From Ignisphaera sp. (GTDB lineage Archaea; Thermoproteota; Thermoprotei_A; Sulfolobales; Ignisphaeraceae): 47,236 bases of DNA. The stretch is taken from the NCBI GenBank assembly GCA_025058535.1, contig JANXEL010000085.1, forward strand, positions 1 through 47,236, written 5' to 3'. The position numbers and the translations under genes are program-made. Shown one piece after another: positions 1-7,694 of the stretch (its first letter is position 1; the number at the start of each line of letters is the position of its first letter). The notes below the pieces were generated by a model. The model did not search any database and was not told the DNA's origin. It saw only the letters and a program-made list of their open reading frames with translations.

Positions 1-120
1 CCTTACTTACTAAACCTTTCTGGCAATGGCCTTCCACCACTTTTCCCTCCAAAATGTAGCAGAAACGATTCAAAGATTTTGTCTGAGACTGGCGTAGGTA
101 TCTGAATAGAGGGAGCTGTG

Positions 121-129
121 CTTTTAAAT
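121..129 (+). promoter_or_regulatory. TATA box of the first small gene
   Basis: The AT-rich element cttttaaat lies about 35 bases before the GTG at 160. Assuming the usual archaeal distance of about 26 bases from the centre of the box, the transcript would start near 151, giving a leader of about 9 bases. This supports the GTG start and a nearly leaderless mRNA. Confidence 0.5.
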
Positions 130-159
130 CCTCAATGTTTACAGAAAATTTGATGAGCA

Positions 160-486
160 GTGGGTAAAGAGATTAGAGTGTACAGAAACGAGGATGTACA
201 GAGAGTAGTAGCCTTTATACCGCCCAACCATCGGCACATTAGGCTAGTTGTAGAGTTCAAGGATCAGATTATTGTGATGAATGAAGCGGCAGTTGCAGCA
301 ATAGTTAGAGCATACATAGATGTTGCCACACATCCAACCAGAAAGGCAGTTGAATTGGCACATGCTTCAATTACTGAGAGAAAGCCTGGCTACGCTAAGG
401 ATCAGCTGATAGAGACTACGGAGAGTGAAGGTGAGATTATAGAACGTAATGTGAAGATCCTAAGAACTCTAGACGAAGCCCGTTAG
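160..486 (+). CDS. small conserved-looking protein of unknown function
   Basis: A 108-residue soluble protein with alternating beta and alpha character and a charged C-terminal third (about residues 65-108). I do not recognise the family. No signal peptide, membrane segment or cysteine is visible. The GTG start fits the TATA box at 121-129, which predicts a leader of only about 9 bases. It is transcribed alone: the next gene (UppP family) faces it from the other strand across a 274-base gap in which I see no gene. The coding call rests on length, composition typical of a folded protein and the well-placed promoter. Confidence 0.6.
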   Translation: MGKEIRVYRNEDVQRVVAFIPPNHRHIRLVVEFKDQIIVMNEAAVAAIVRAYIDVATHPTRKAVELAHASITERKPGYAKDQLIETTESEGEIIERNVKILRTLDEAR

Positions 487-760
487 CTGTGCATTATACC
501 AGCACCTATCAGAAGAAATAGTAGTGAGAGGCCTGGAGCACTGATTAGCACTTATTTAACAATCATCAGACAATTCGATAGGAATTCAACTCTAGCCTAG
601 AGAATTTCCACAGCTCTAGCCACCCTGACCTTCCACACCGGACCGGCAAATTACCTGCATCAACATACAGTCAGCTCCCACCCATCTCTCAAGCTATCAA
701 CAGCTGTGATCTCTACCCACAAGATCTCCCCACTCGTGGATGCACAGGTGTATTTGGTAG

Positions 761-1546
761 CTATCTTGTGAAGTGTATGTATGTCACTCCAATTAGTATT
801 GCTATGAAGGCCATTAGTAGTTGAGTCGCTGTGCCGTGTCTTGATGACGCTCTTATAAGTAGGCCTATTGCCGCAGCCCCTACGGCTGATGAAGTTACCA
901 GCGCCATTGCGAAGCTCTCCATGGTCAGCACGGAAATCTCTTCACCAGATATTAATAAAGCCACTAGTGTCGCCCCTATATTTGCTGGTATGGATGCCAG
1001 AAAGCTAAGCTTTAGAGAATCCTCTATACTGTAGCCAAGATAGAGTAGGGCTAACACCGTTGCACCCGATCTGCTAACCCCTGGTAGGATGGATAGCGCC
1101 TGAATCAATCCAAATACTAATGCATCGGACAGTGTAGCACTCTCCATACTCCTAGACCCATACCTACTGACAACCCCTCTAACTAATGCCTGCATTAGTA
1201 GCAGGATTCCAACCAGTAGTGCGGAGCCTCCTAGATCCATCTGCTGAATCATGTATCTATTGACGAGCAGGTATATTGGGATGCCTGCAGCACCTGTTAC
1301 AAGTGTTGCAACCACTAGAAATTGCAGCACACATCTGTGTCTGTAGATGCCTCTGAGATATCTGTGGAAGTAGATTGTAGCTGAGGCCACGGTGCCTCCC
1401 TGTAGTGCTATAGCCAGTGCGTATGACTGGTGGGGTGTATAGCTGAAGAGCAGAGATGAGAGGAGCATCAGTACGGATTTGCTTGACACTGGTAGCCACT
1501 CGAAGACACCCTGCACAACTCCCAGAGCCGCTGCTTCCCACTCCAT
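761..1546 (-). CDS. UppP/BacA-family polyprenyl-diphosphatase
   Basis: Integral membrane phosphatase expected to convert a polyprenyl diphosphate (in archaea probably a dolichol-type lipid) to the monophosphate for glycan carrier recycling. About 261 residues and roughly eight hydrophobic segments match the family. Visible motifs are the (E/Q)xxxE block near residues 12-16 (QGVFE, followed by WLPVSS) and the PGxSRSxxT loop (PGVSRSGAT). The serine pair is followed by KS rather than the usual xGH, so the histidine found in the bacterial enzymes is missing. Start choice: GGTG, six bases, then ATG at 1546; an in-frame GTG at 1555 is the alternative, but the leader predicted from the TATA box at about 1598 is long enough for a ribosome binding site. 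Divergent from the small membrane protein at 1632. Confidence 0.85.
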   Translation of the reverse strand: MEWEAAALGVVQGVFEWLPVSSKSVLMLLSSLLFSYTPHQSYALAIALQGGTVASATIYFHRYLRGIYRHRCVLQFLVVATLVTGAAGIPIYLLVNRYMIQQMDLGGSALLVGILLLMQALVRGVVSRYGSRSMESATLSDALVFGLIQALSILPGVSRSGATVLALLYLGYSIEDSLKLSFLASIPANIGATLVALLISGEEISVLTMESFAMALVTSSAVGAAAIGLLIRASSRHGTATQLLMAFIAILIGVTYIHFTR

Positions 1547-1593
1547 AGCCAGCACCAGTAGGCTGTTGCACTTAGGTCCATCTACGGATCATC

Positions 1594-1605
1594 AATACTT
1601 ATATA
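1594..1605. promoter_or_regulatory. TATA element apparently shared by two divergent genes
   Basis: The nearly symmetric cttatatac reads as a TATA box on both strands. On the plus strand it predicts a start near 1624, eight bases before ATG 1632. On the minus strand it predicts a start near 1572, about 26 bases before the UppP ATG at 1546. No second TATA-like element lies between the two genes. Confidence 0.5.
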
Positions 1606-1631
1606 CTTTTTCCAACCCTTTAGTGAAGGGC

Positions 1632-1928
1632 ATGATGGCTGTGCAGAAGGATAGGCTAATAGGCACCCTGCTAATAGCAACTTCAATCGTAGCTGTAGCT
1701 GTATACCTCTGGCTACTGTTTATCCCACCCATAGCTGGCGTTGACATAATCTTAATAAAGATCACAGCTGCTGTGGCAATAGTTGCAATCTTCGGCATCC
1801 TGGGGTGGATAGGCTACACACTTGCTACAACACCACCACCAAAACCCATAGAGGAGATTGAGAAAGAGATTGAGGAGGAGCTCAAGAAGTTGGAAAAGGA
1901 GACAGCTGCATCTCAGCAGCCGGGGTAG
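1632..1928 (+). CDS. small two-helix membrane protein with charged C-terminal coil
   Basis: About 98 residues from ATG 1632 (a second ATG follows at 1635). Two hydrophobic helices at about residues 9-30 and 37-61 flank a short loop. A PPPKP linker then leads to a strongly charged, Glu/Lys-rich tail with heptad-like spacing (about 69-90), probably a cytoplasmic helix or coiled coil. I do not recognise a named family. The frame is open further upstream to 1479, but that extension overlaps the start of UppP and precedes the predicted transcript start near 1624, so it is not used. The mRNA is probably leaderless. Confidence 0.65.
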   Translation: MMAVQKDRLIGTLLIATSIVAVAVYLWLLFIPPIAGVDIILIKITAAVAIVAIFGILGWIGYTLATTPPPKPIEEIEKEIEEELKKLEKETAASQQPG

Positions 1929-2026
1929 CAACCCTCTTAACTGTTTGCCAGACTCAATCAGGCCTTTTTTAATTTCAAATCAGTCTCTACAGTTGATTTT
2001 TAGAGTGCTAAACCAGCTGTAGTGCT

Positions 2027-3175
2027 GTGACAGAATGGTGCTGTAGCTTGGGAAGGATTCTCACACTCATTGAGGATAGGAAGAGGGTTCAAAGGGAGCT
2101 AGAGCGCAATCTTCCTACTGAAGTTGTTGAAAGGGCGAGAAGGGATCCTCATAGGCGCAGGATTCCAAGACCCTGTGGGATAACTATACATACAAGTGTT
2201 GGCTGCAGCAATAGGTGTGTCTACTGCTACATCTATGATATGGGGTTTCCAGCTACAGTTGAGAAATATCCTCTAACTGCTGAAGGTGTTGTGTACGCAC
2301 TATCCCTTAATCGATATGTGGCTCCAGCAAGAACTCTAGCTGCCTACGGCTCCGTAACTGAGCCGTTCAATCCAATAACTAAGAGCTTCTCCCTGAAGCT
2401 AATGAAACTCGTGCATAGATACCTAGGGCTACCAAGCCAGGTATCAACTAAGAGCATTCTGAATGGAGATACTGTTAGCGGCCTTGCAGCTGCAGACCCA
2501 AGGTTCAGCATACTCGTAACAGTTGTTACAATTGACCGAGCAAGAGTTCTAGAACCCTATGCCCCAAGCCCAATAGACAGAATTGTGCACGCAGGCTATG
2601 CATCTAGATACCTCCACACTTCGCTGTTCATAAGACCCGTAATCCCCGGTGTAACGGATGCTGAAATCGATAGAATAATTAAAGTCTCGGTAGAGCACGG
2701 TGTTAAACACATTGTCGTAGGTTCTCTTAGGGTGACGAGGGGGGTTCTAAGTAGAATACATGGTGTAGATCCACAGCTGCACAAGGACATCATCAGCAGG
2801 CTTTCTAGGGAGCCCAGAGGTGGGCAGATCACAGTAGCGGAGACCGATGTGAAGGATAGGATCATCAGGAGCGCTATGGATTACCAGCTGAAGATCTACA
2901 CATCGGCATGCCAGGCGAATATAGATGCTCATAAAGAGTTCTGCAACATGTGCAGAATGGGTCCATGCGGTAACACAGGTAGGGTTGGGGCCGCAGATGA
3001 GGGTGACATTGCTGAATTTCTAGAGCACAGTGGCATCAGACTCGGGGGTATAAGATTATCCAGAGATGGTGTAGATATAGAGATGAGAGGTAGGATTCGT
3101 AGAGAGAGAATAGAATACGTGAAGAGGTTTTTGGAGCAGGTACTCAGATTGAGGGTGGAGATAAGGAATAGGTAG
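2027..3175 (+). CDS. SplB-like radical SAM protein
   Basis: Iron-sulfur enzyme of the radical S-adenosylmethionine superfamily, resembling the COG1533 (spore photoproduct lyase-like) group common in archaea; the true substrate is unknown. The cluster motif CxxxCxxC is at C60-C64-C67 (CSNRCVYC), followed by the SAM-binding barrel. Four more cysteines at about 292-313 (ACQANI, then CNMCRMGPCG) could bind a second cluster or zinc, as in the archaeal members of this group. Length of 382 residues is typical. The GTG start lies just after the predicted transcript start from a gattttta box at about 1995-2003, so the mRNA is close to leaderless. Standing alone, it has no operon partner to suggest a substrate. 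Confidence 0.75.
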   Translation: MTEWCCSLGRILTLIEDRKRVQRELERNLPTEVVERARRDPHRRRIPRPCGITIHTSVGCSNRCVYCYIYDMGFPATVEKYPLTAEGVVYALSLNRYVAPARTLAAYGSVTEPFNPITKSFSLKLMKLVHRYLGLPSQVSTKSILNGDTVSGLAAADPRFSILVTVVTIDRARVLEPYAPSPIDRIVHAGYASRYLHTSLFIRPVIPGVTDAEIDRIIKVSVEHGVKHIVVGSLRVTRGVLSRIHGVDPQLHKDIISRLSREPRGGQITVAETDVKDRIIRSAMDYQLKIYTSACQANIDAHKEFCNMCRMGPCGNTGRVGAADEGDIAEFLEHSGIRLGGIRLSRDGVDIEMRGRIRRERIEYVKRFLEQVLRLRVEIRNR

Positions 3176-3382
3176 TGCTGATGGGGTGGCTACCCCAGCA
3201 TAGGTCACGAAACCTGTTTCGAAAACTCATTCTCGCTGTACAGAAAGGCGAGTTGCACCCACACATCATGCTAACTATTTATGGTGCAACTCCATGCTAC
3301 AGATTCTGCCCTAATTTCATCTGTTCACCATTTTGTAAAAAAAAATAATAGCTGAGTAAGTGTCCTACTGGAGGTGTGGATG

Positions 3383-4015
3383 GTGGGTGGTCTAATGACC
3401 CAGCAACAGAAATCGGGTGTGGGTGAAGCTGCAAAAGAGGTTGGCAGCGCTACCATTCGAGTAGCCATCTACGTGGTTCTGTACGTGCTTGTTAGTGCTG
3501 TAGCTAGGTACATATTTGTATCGCTCTTCCCATCACTTGGACTGCACATCAGCGAGTACGAGGTGTATGTACAAATTCTTCTTGCAGTAGCATTTGGATA
3601 CCTAATAGTTTCAGGTGTAGCACAGATTGTCTATGCATCGCTAAAGCCAAAGTACGGACATCCAGCAGCTGCAGCCACGAGAAACATTATAAAGATTGTT
3701 GGTGTAGGTGCTCTAGCTGCAGCTATAGCAGGTGGCATAGCTGGAGGTGCAGCTGGAGTTGCACTTGGAGGCTTCATAGGTATTGTAATTGGTTTCGCAT
3801 CTCAGCAGGTTTTGGGTCAAGCTATTGCAGGTCTCTTCCTACTGATTGCAAGACCGTTTAAAATTGGCGATAGCGTTGTGCTGGTTGGCGAAGATGGGGA
3901 GGTCCTGGATGTAGCAACGCTCTTTACAACGGTTATGAAAGCTGATGGTGTACGCGTACTAATTCCAAACAGCAGCATAATTTCGAGCAAGATATATATA
4001 AAAACAAAGAAGTAG
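3383..4015 (+). CDS. minimal MscS-type mechanosensitive channel
   Basis: Membrane channel expected to open under membrane tension during osmotic downshock. Three hydrophobic regions are visible: two N-terminal helices, then a very Gly/Ala-rich pore helix (AAAIAGGIAGGAAGVALGG region) followed by GFASQQVLGQAIAGLF, ARPFKIGDSV and the beta-domain signature IPNSSIIS. The protein stops about ten residues after that signature, so the C-terminal alpha-beta vestibule domain of E. coli MscS is absent. Start is uncertain. A strong GGAGGTG at 3370-3376 stands six bases before GTG 3383; ATG 3380, ATG 3395 and GTG 3374 are in frame too. Confidence 0.8.
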   Translation: MGGLMTQQQKSGVGEAAKEVGSATIRVAIYVVLYVLVSAVARYIFVSLFPSLGLHISEYEVYVQILLAVAFGYLIVSGVAQIVYASLKPKYGHPAAAATRNIIKIVGVGALAAAIAGGIAGGAAGVALGGFIGIVIGFASQQVLGQAIAGLFLLIARPFKIGDSVVLVGEDGEVLDVATLFTTVMKADGVRVLIPNSSIISSKIYIKTKK

Positions 4016-4058
4016 AGCTGAAATTTTTCAAACAATACAGCACAGATACCTTGAAGTC

Positions 4059-4073
4059 AAAAAGCTTTTTTAC
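4059..4073 (+). terminator. probable terminator after the MscS-like gene
   Basis: An AAAAAGCTTTTTT palindrome ends in a run of six T residues about 45 bases after the MscS-like stop codon. Archaeal termination commonly occurs at such T runs. It is separated from the next promoter (about 4190) by over 100 bases. Confidence 0.35.
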
Positions 4074-4163
4074 CAAAAGAAAAAGAAAGCAGCTCTAGCA
4101 TTAACAGGTTACTAAAGCTCACCCTATCACAGTTTATGATATCTCAAAACTCTACTCCAGAGC

Positions 4164-4180
4164 AGAGAGATCAGCTCTCT
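4164..4180. promoter_or_regulatory. inverted repeat upstream of the GH130 promoter
   Basis: AGAGAG-ATCAG-CTCTCT is a perfect six-base inverted repeat with a five-base spacer, ending ten bases before the TATA box of the GH130 gene. The position suits an activator site or a repressor site adjacent to TBP/TFB; no regulator is identified. Confidence 0.35.
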
Positions 4181-4189
4181 ATCAAGATA

Positions 4190-4198
4190 AATTTATAC
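4190..4198 (+). promoter_or_regulatory. TATA box of the GH130 gene
   Basis: The element aatttatac predicts a transcript start near 4220, about 14 bases before ATG 4234. The spacing fits a short-leader archaeal promoter. Confidence 0.5.
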
Positions 4199-4233
4199 TC
4201 CTTCCTAAGATTTCTCACTACTGGGGTTAGGCA

Positions 4234-5346
4234 ATGAGTATATTTGATAGGTACCCGTGTGGATACGACGTGGATATTGGGTCCAGTGAGGCTCAGAAAG
4301 TTAGAGCTGAGCTCGTACAAAAGCTGAGAAGTGTTTTGGCTGTCCAAGGAATGCGGAAGCCTGTGGTTAACGATATTTTCCACCGTGTGGGCTATATATC
4401 CCCAGATAGTGTAAGGGTTGTGAATTATCTCCGCAGAAAACCTGTAGCTATCTTTAATCCAGGGGCTGTTATCCGCGGTTCAAAGCTCTGGGTTTTTCCC
4501 CGCATTGTATTCGACTACTATTGGTATGTCTCTAGCATAGGGTTCTTTGAAGTGGATGTTGGTAGCATTATAGATGGACGCCTAGAGAGCTCCATTGATG
4601 TAGAGCTCGTTTTAACTCCTAGTGAGAGCTGGGAGATCTACAAGGGCTGTGAGGATCCCAGGATATTCATCCACAACGATGTACTCTACATTCTGTACAC
4701 TGCTGTCGGCACTAGCCAAGGGAATCCAATTATAATAAGGCAGGCAATGGCTCTTCTAAATAGCAGCCTTAGTGTGACTAGAAAGCTGTGTTTCGCTATA
4801 TGCACAAGAAATGGTGTGAGGTACAGAACGTTCTGGAAGGATAGCGCTATACTCGATCTAGAGCCTCCAGGAGTGAACATGCTGACTAGACCATCGATAC
4901 CAACCAACGAAAGCTACATAGATGTGAACTGGTTTGGGGTAGCGGATATGGAAATAGGCTGCTTCGATCTGGAGACCATGGAGCCCGTTATGGGATTTGA
5001 GAAAGAGTTTGAGTATAAAGTTGGGTGGAGCACGAATACACTCAAGGTTTCATCTAACGAGTACCTAGTTGGGTGGCACGCTGTAGGGGTAGACAACGTA
5101 TATAGAAACGGTCTTGCCGTCATCTCTAGAGAGGGTGAGCTTCTAGGTGTATCAGACTACCTCCTAGCGCCAAGGAGAGAACACACGGAGTTTTACGGAG
5201 ATAGACCAGGTGTTGTATTTGGAAATGGTTTAGTAGAACATGGAGAGTACATAATTTGGGTTGGTGGTGTTTCAGACTACTGTATCGGGATCTTCAAAAC
5301 TGAAAAGAATAGAGTTTTTGAAAGGATCAGGTGGTTGAGGGGGTAG
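4234..5346 (+). CDS. GH130-family glycoside phosphorylase
   Basis: Probable cytoplasmic phosphorylase cleaving beta-mannosides or related oligosaccharides with phosphate to give a sugar 1-phosphate. The five-bladed propeller family GH130 is indicated by FNPGA at about residues 74-78 and GCEDPRI at 138-144, whose Asp belongs to the catalytic region. Later blocks such as GWSTNTL and EHTEFYGDRPGVVFGNG have the repeating beta-strand texture expected of a propeller. The 370-residue length fits. Family members differ in linkage specificity, so the substrate is open. It converges with a five-gene Opp/Dpp-type importer (11548 to 5464), which in hyperthermophilic archaea often carries oligosaccharides; the pair would suit manno-oligosaccharide use. 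No signal peptide. Confidence 0.75.
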   Translation: MSIFDRYPCGYDVDIGSSEAQKVRAELVQKLRSVLAVQGMRKPVVNDIFHRVGYISPDSVRVVNYLRRKPVAIFNPGAVIRGSKLWVFPRIVFDYYWYVSSIGFFEVDVGSIIDGRLESSIDVELVLTPSESWEIYKGCEDPRIFIHNDVLYILYTAVGTSQGNPIIIRQAMALLNSSLSVTRKLCFAICTRNGVRYRTFWKDSAILDLEPPGVNMLTRPSIPTNESYIDVNWFGVADMEIGCFDLETMEPVMGFEKEFEYKVGWSTNTLKVSSNEYLVGWHAVGVDNVYRNGLAVISREGELLGVSDYLLAPRREHTEFYGDRPGVVFGNGLVEHGEYIIWVGGVSDYCIGIFKTEKNRVFERIRWLRG

Positions 5347-5463
5347 ATGCCATAGGTGCAGTTTAATCAATCTAGATGAACAATAGCAGAAAAAGTATTC
5401 TGAGAGAGGGCAGATGTAAAAAAGGTGGTATAGTGAAGTGCTCTTACTACTTATCTATTCAAG

Positions 5464-7626
5464 CTACCTTCTTTTTATAAACCATCCTATTCCTATCCCA
5501 ACTATTAGTAGTACTATTGCTAACACTACTGTTGTTGTCCACTCTGTAACAGCTTGTGTAACTGTTGATGTCACAGTTATGGTTGTTGGGGATACAACAG
5601 TCGTTGTAATGGTCACAGCTGTTGGAGCTGGCGTGGGTGTTGGGGATGGTCTTGGCGTGGGTGTTGGGGATGGGATAGGTGCTTTTGCGGATCTTAGCTG
5701 CATTAGCTGTATTTTGAATGGGGAGCACCAGAACATTGGATTAACACCCGGGTTTTCTGAAGATGGCCATCCAACCCAGTGATCTGTTACATAGAACAGC
5801 AGCTTCTTACAGTCACCTGAAATCATATCAACCATATTGGCTATGAGGTGCTTCTGGATCTCTAGTATTAGCTTCTCTGCTTCTGGTGTGCCTGGAAGTG
5901 TTGCTAAAGCTTCCACAATGAGTTTATCTAAATCTGGATTACAGTACCGTGTTGGATTAGGGCTATACTCACCTACTGGCTTAACATAGTCACATCTAAG
6001 GCTTGCCACATTCATTGGAATTGCATTGGGGTCGCCGGCCCAGGCATAGCCACCCCAGTATGAACCTACCTCAAAGAGACCATACTGCCATTCCCTCCAG
6101 AATGGTGTTGCCTCCAGTGTGACTATCTCTACATCTATTCCAAACTCCTTCCACGCTGCTGCAACGCCGTGTCCCAATCTAATTGCATCTATCTCATATG
6201 TTGGCACATTTAGCTTTATTTTCCATGGCCTTCCATCCGGTAGTCTCCACATACCATCGGATCCTCTTGTAAAGCCTACACCCCTCAACAGCTTCTCAGC
6301 AACATCAGGAGCATACTTCCACCAGCCTACACCCCATGTAATCCTTATTCTCTCTTGGGGCCACTCTGTCTTTATGTACCCCTTTGCCTTAGCCCAGCTG
6401 TATATCCTCATAGGTATATCAGGATCAAATGGATAGAACTTGGTGCCATCTGGTAGAGATAGGTGGAACTCTTTTAACCAGGGTAGTAGAGCTTCAGACC
6501 ACTTTAGATCTGAGAATAGTGAAGCTGCAGCAGGTACTGCTACTAGACGCTGTATACCCTCCCAGGACTCTATCATAACCTTCGTTATATTTACAGCTAG
6601 AGTTAGTGCCCATCTAACCTCTGTTAAATTGTATGGGTACTTTGCCTTATTGAAGTATATACCTCTTACAGTTGGGTCGTGGCCCCAGAAGTATGGCCAC
6701 TCTGGCTGCCAGGCCTTTATCCTATCCCCCATTGTTGCAAGGACAGCTCGGAATGCCTCTGGAGAAGGATCAAACATGGTATCGAGCTCCCCAGCGTATA
6801 GAGCCATGAGTTTAGCAGGCTCATTTATAAACCCTCTCATGAGGACCCACTCTGGTCCTCCTGGCCAGTTAAACCTCCTTACAATATGGCCCATACTACT
6901 CCTCAGATAGTCATCTCTTCTCTTGAAGAGGAACCACATACCTGCTGGATCATGTGAGTGGAGCACATAGGGGCCTATGCATATTGGTGGATAGAATTTA
7001 TCTGCATGAATATTCTCTATACCTATCTTCTCAAAGTAGTGCGCTGGCATCATGTATATAGCTCCCCATGTCTGGATTGTAAATGCATAGTGGAAGTATG
7101 GATTGGGACTCTTGAGTCTAAATTCTACTGTGTAATCATCTAATGCTCTTACACTCTCAACCCATGTTGTTATAGTTGCGTGGCACCCTAGATTTGGGTT
7201 TCCAGCACAGGCATTTACCGTAAATACGAGATCTCTAGAGGTGAGTTTTTCCCCATCACTCCAATATACATCATCCCTCAGCTTCACTATCATGATCTTA
7301 AAACCATCTCTATACTCCGGCGGTCCAGCTGTGAGGACGTCAACTGAAACTCCGCTCGATAGGTTTGTATACCATAGAGAGTCTAGACAGAGCTGGTGGA
7401 AGTGTCCAATAGGTATACCTGGAACCCATGCATTAAACTGGTCGGGCGTTGGGGTACGCCCGTGTATAATATCGAGAATTACAACATCCTCTCTCTTAAC
7501 GCCTGGTGGGAGTGGTAGCTGTGCATTGACTGGTGAGGCTATAGATAGCAGGGATGATATTAAAATTGCTGTAAATACAATCAGACCTACGGCTTTAATG
7601 TGCGGAGTACGGAGCCTTACAACCAT
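5464..7626 (-). CDS. Opp/Dpp-type ABC transporter solute-binding protein (SBP_bac_5)
   Basis: Extracellular binding protein that hands its ligand to the permeases encoded just upstream. From ATG 7626 the protein has about 720 residues: a Sec-type signal segment (residues about 10-36, ending PVNA before QLP), a long family-5 binding domain (for example the YWSDGEKLTSRDLVFT block), then a Pro/Thr-rich stalk (PSPTPTPRPSPTPTP), a Thr/Val stretch, and a C-terminal membrane helix ending FIKRR. This is the usual archaeal arrangement for anchoring to the membrane below an S-layer. The frame is open 30 codons further upstream, but a TATA box at 7666-7674 and GGGGTG just before ATG 7626 favour the shorter form. 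Last gene of the importer cluster, with its own promoter. Ligand unknown; oligosaccharide is more likely than peptide because GH130 adjoins. Confidence 0.85.
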   Translation of the reverse strand: MVVRLRTPHIKAVGLIVFTAILISSLLSIASPVNAQLPLPPGVKREDVVILDIIHGRTPTPDQFNAWVPGIPIGHFHQLCLDSLWYTNLSSGVSVDVLTAGPPEYRDGFKIMIVKLRDDVYWSDGEKLTSRDLVFTVNACAGNPNLGCHATITTWVESVRALDDYTVEFRLKSPNPYFHYAFTIQTWGAIYMMPAHYFEKIGIENIHADKFYPPICIGPYVLHSHDPAGMWFLFKRRDDYLRSSMGHIVRRFNWPGGPEWVLMRGFINEPAKLMALYAGELDTMFDPSPEAFRAVLATMGDRIKAWQPEWPYFWGHDPTVRGIYFNKAKYPYNLTEVRWALTLAVNITKVMIESWEGIQRLVAVPAAASLFSDLKWSEALLPWLKEFHLSLPDGTKFYPFDPDIPMRIYSWAKAKGYIKTEWPQERIRITWGVGWWKYAPDVAEKLLRGVGFTRGSDGMWRLPDGRPWKIKLNVPTYEIDAIRLGHGVAAAWKEFGIDVEIVTLEATPFWREWQYGLFEVGSYWGGYAWAGDPNAIPMNVASLRCDYVKPVGEYSPNPTRYCNPDLDKLIVEALATLPGTPEAEKLILEIQKHLIANMVDMISGDCKKLLFYVTDHWVGWPSSENPGVNPMFWCSPFKIQLMQLRSAKAPIPSPTPTPRPSPTPTPAPTAVTITTTVVSPTTITVTSTVTQAVTEWTTTVVLAIVLLIVGIGIGWFIKRR

Positions 7627-7665
7627 TACTAAATTCACCCCAGAATAGACGGATAGCCATACTAT

Positions 7666-7674
7666 CTTTTTAAA
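7666..7674 (-). promoter_or_regulatory. TATA box of the binding-protein gene
   Basis: Read on the minus strand as TTTAAAAAG, within the gap between the OppF-like stop codon and ATG 7626. The predicted transcript start is near 7644. An extra promoter here would let the abundant binding protein be made in excess over the membrane components. Confidence 0.5.
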
Positions 7675-7694
7675 TTTTAATGAAAAATATTTAG

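Noticed and set aside
3-132. Minus-strand open piece ending HFGGKSGGRPLPERFSK at the left edge
   Set aside because: It has a protein-like end but no start codon, begins right after a stop codon and covers the promoter of the first gene. It could be a remnant, but I cannot support it as a gene.
5438-5782. 114-residue plus-strand frame rich in Val, Thr and Gly opposite the binding-protein stalk
   Set aside because: It is the antisense shadow of the Pro/Thr stalk and anchor of the binding protein, which explains its composition.
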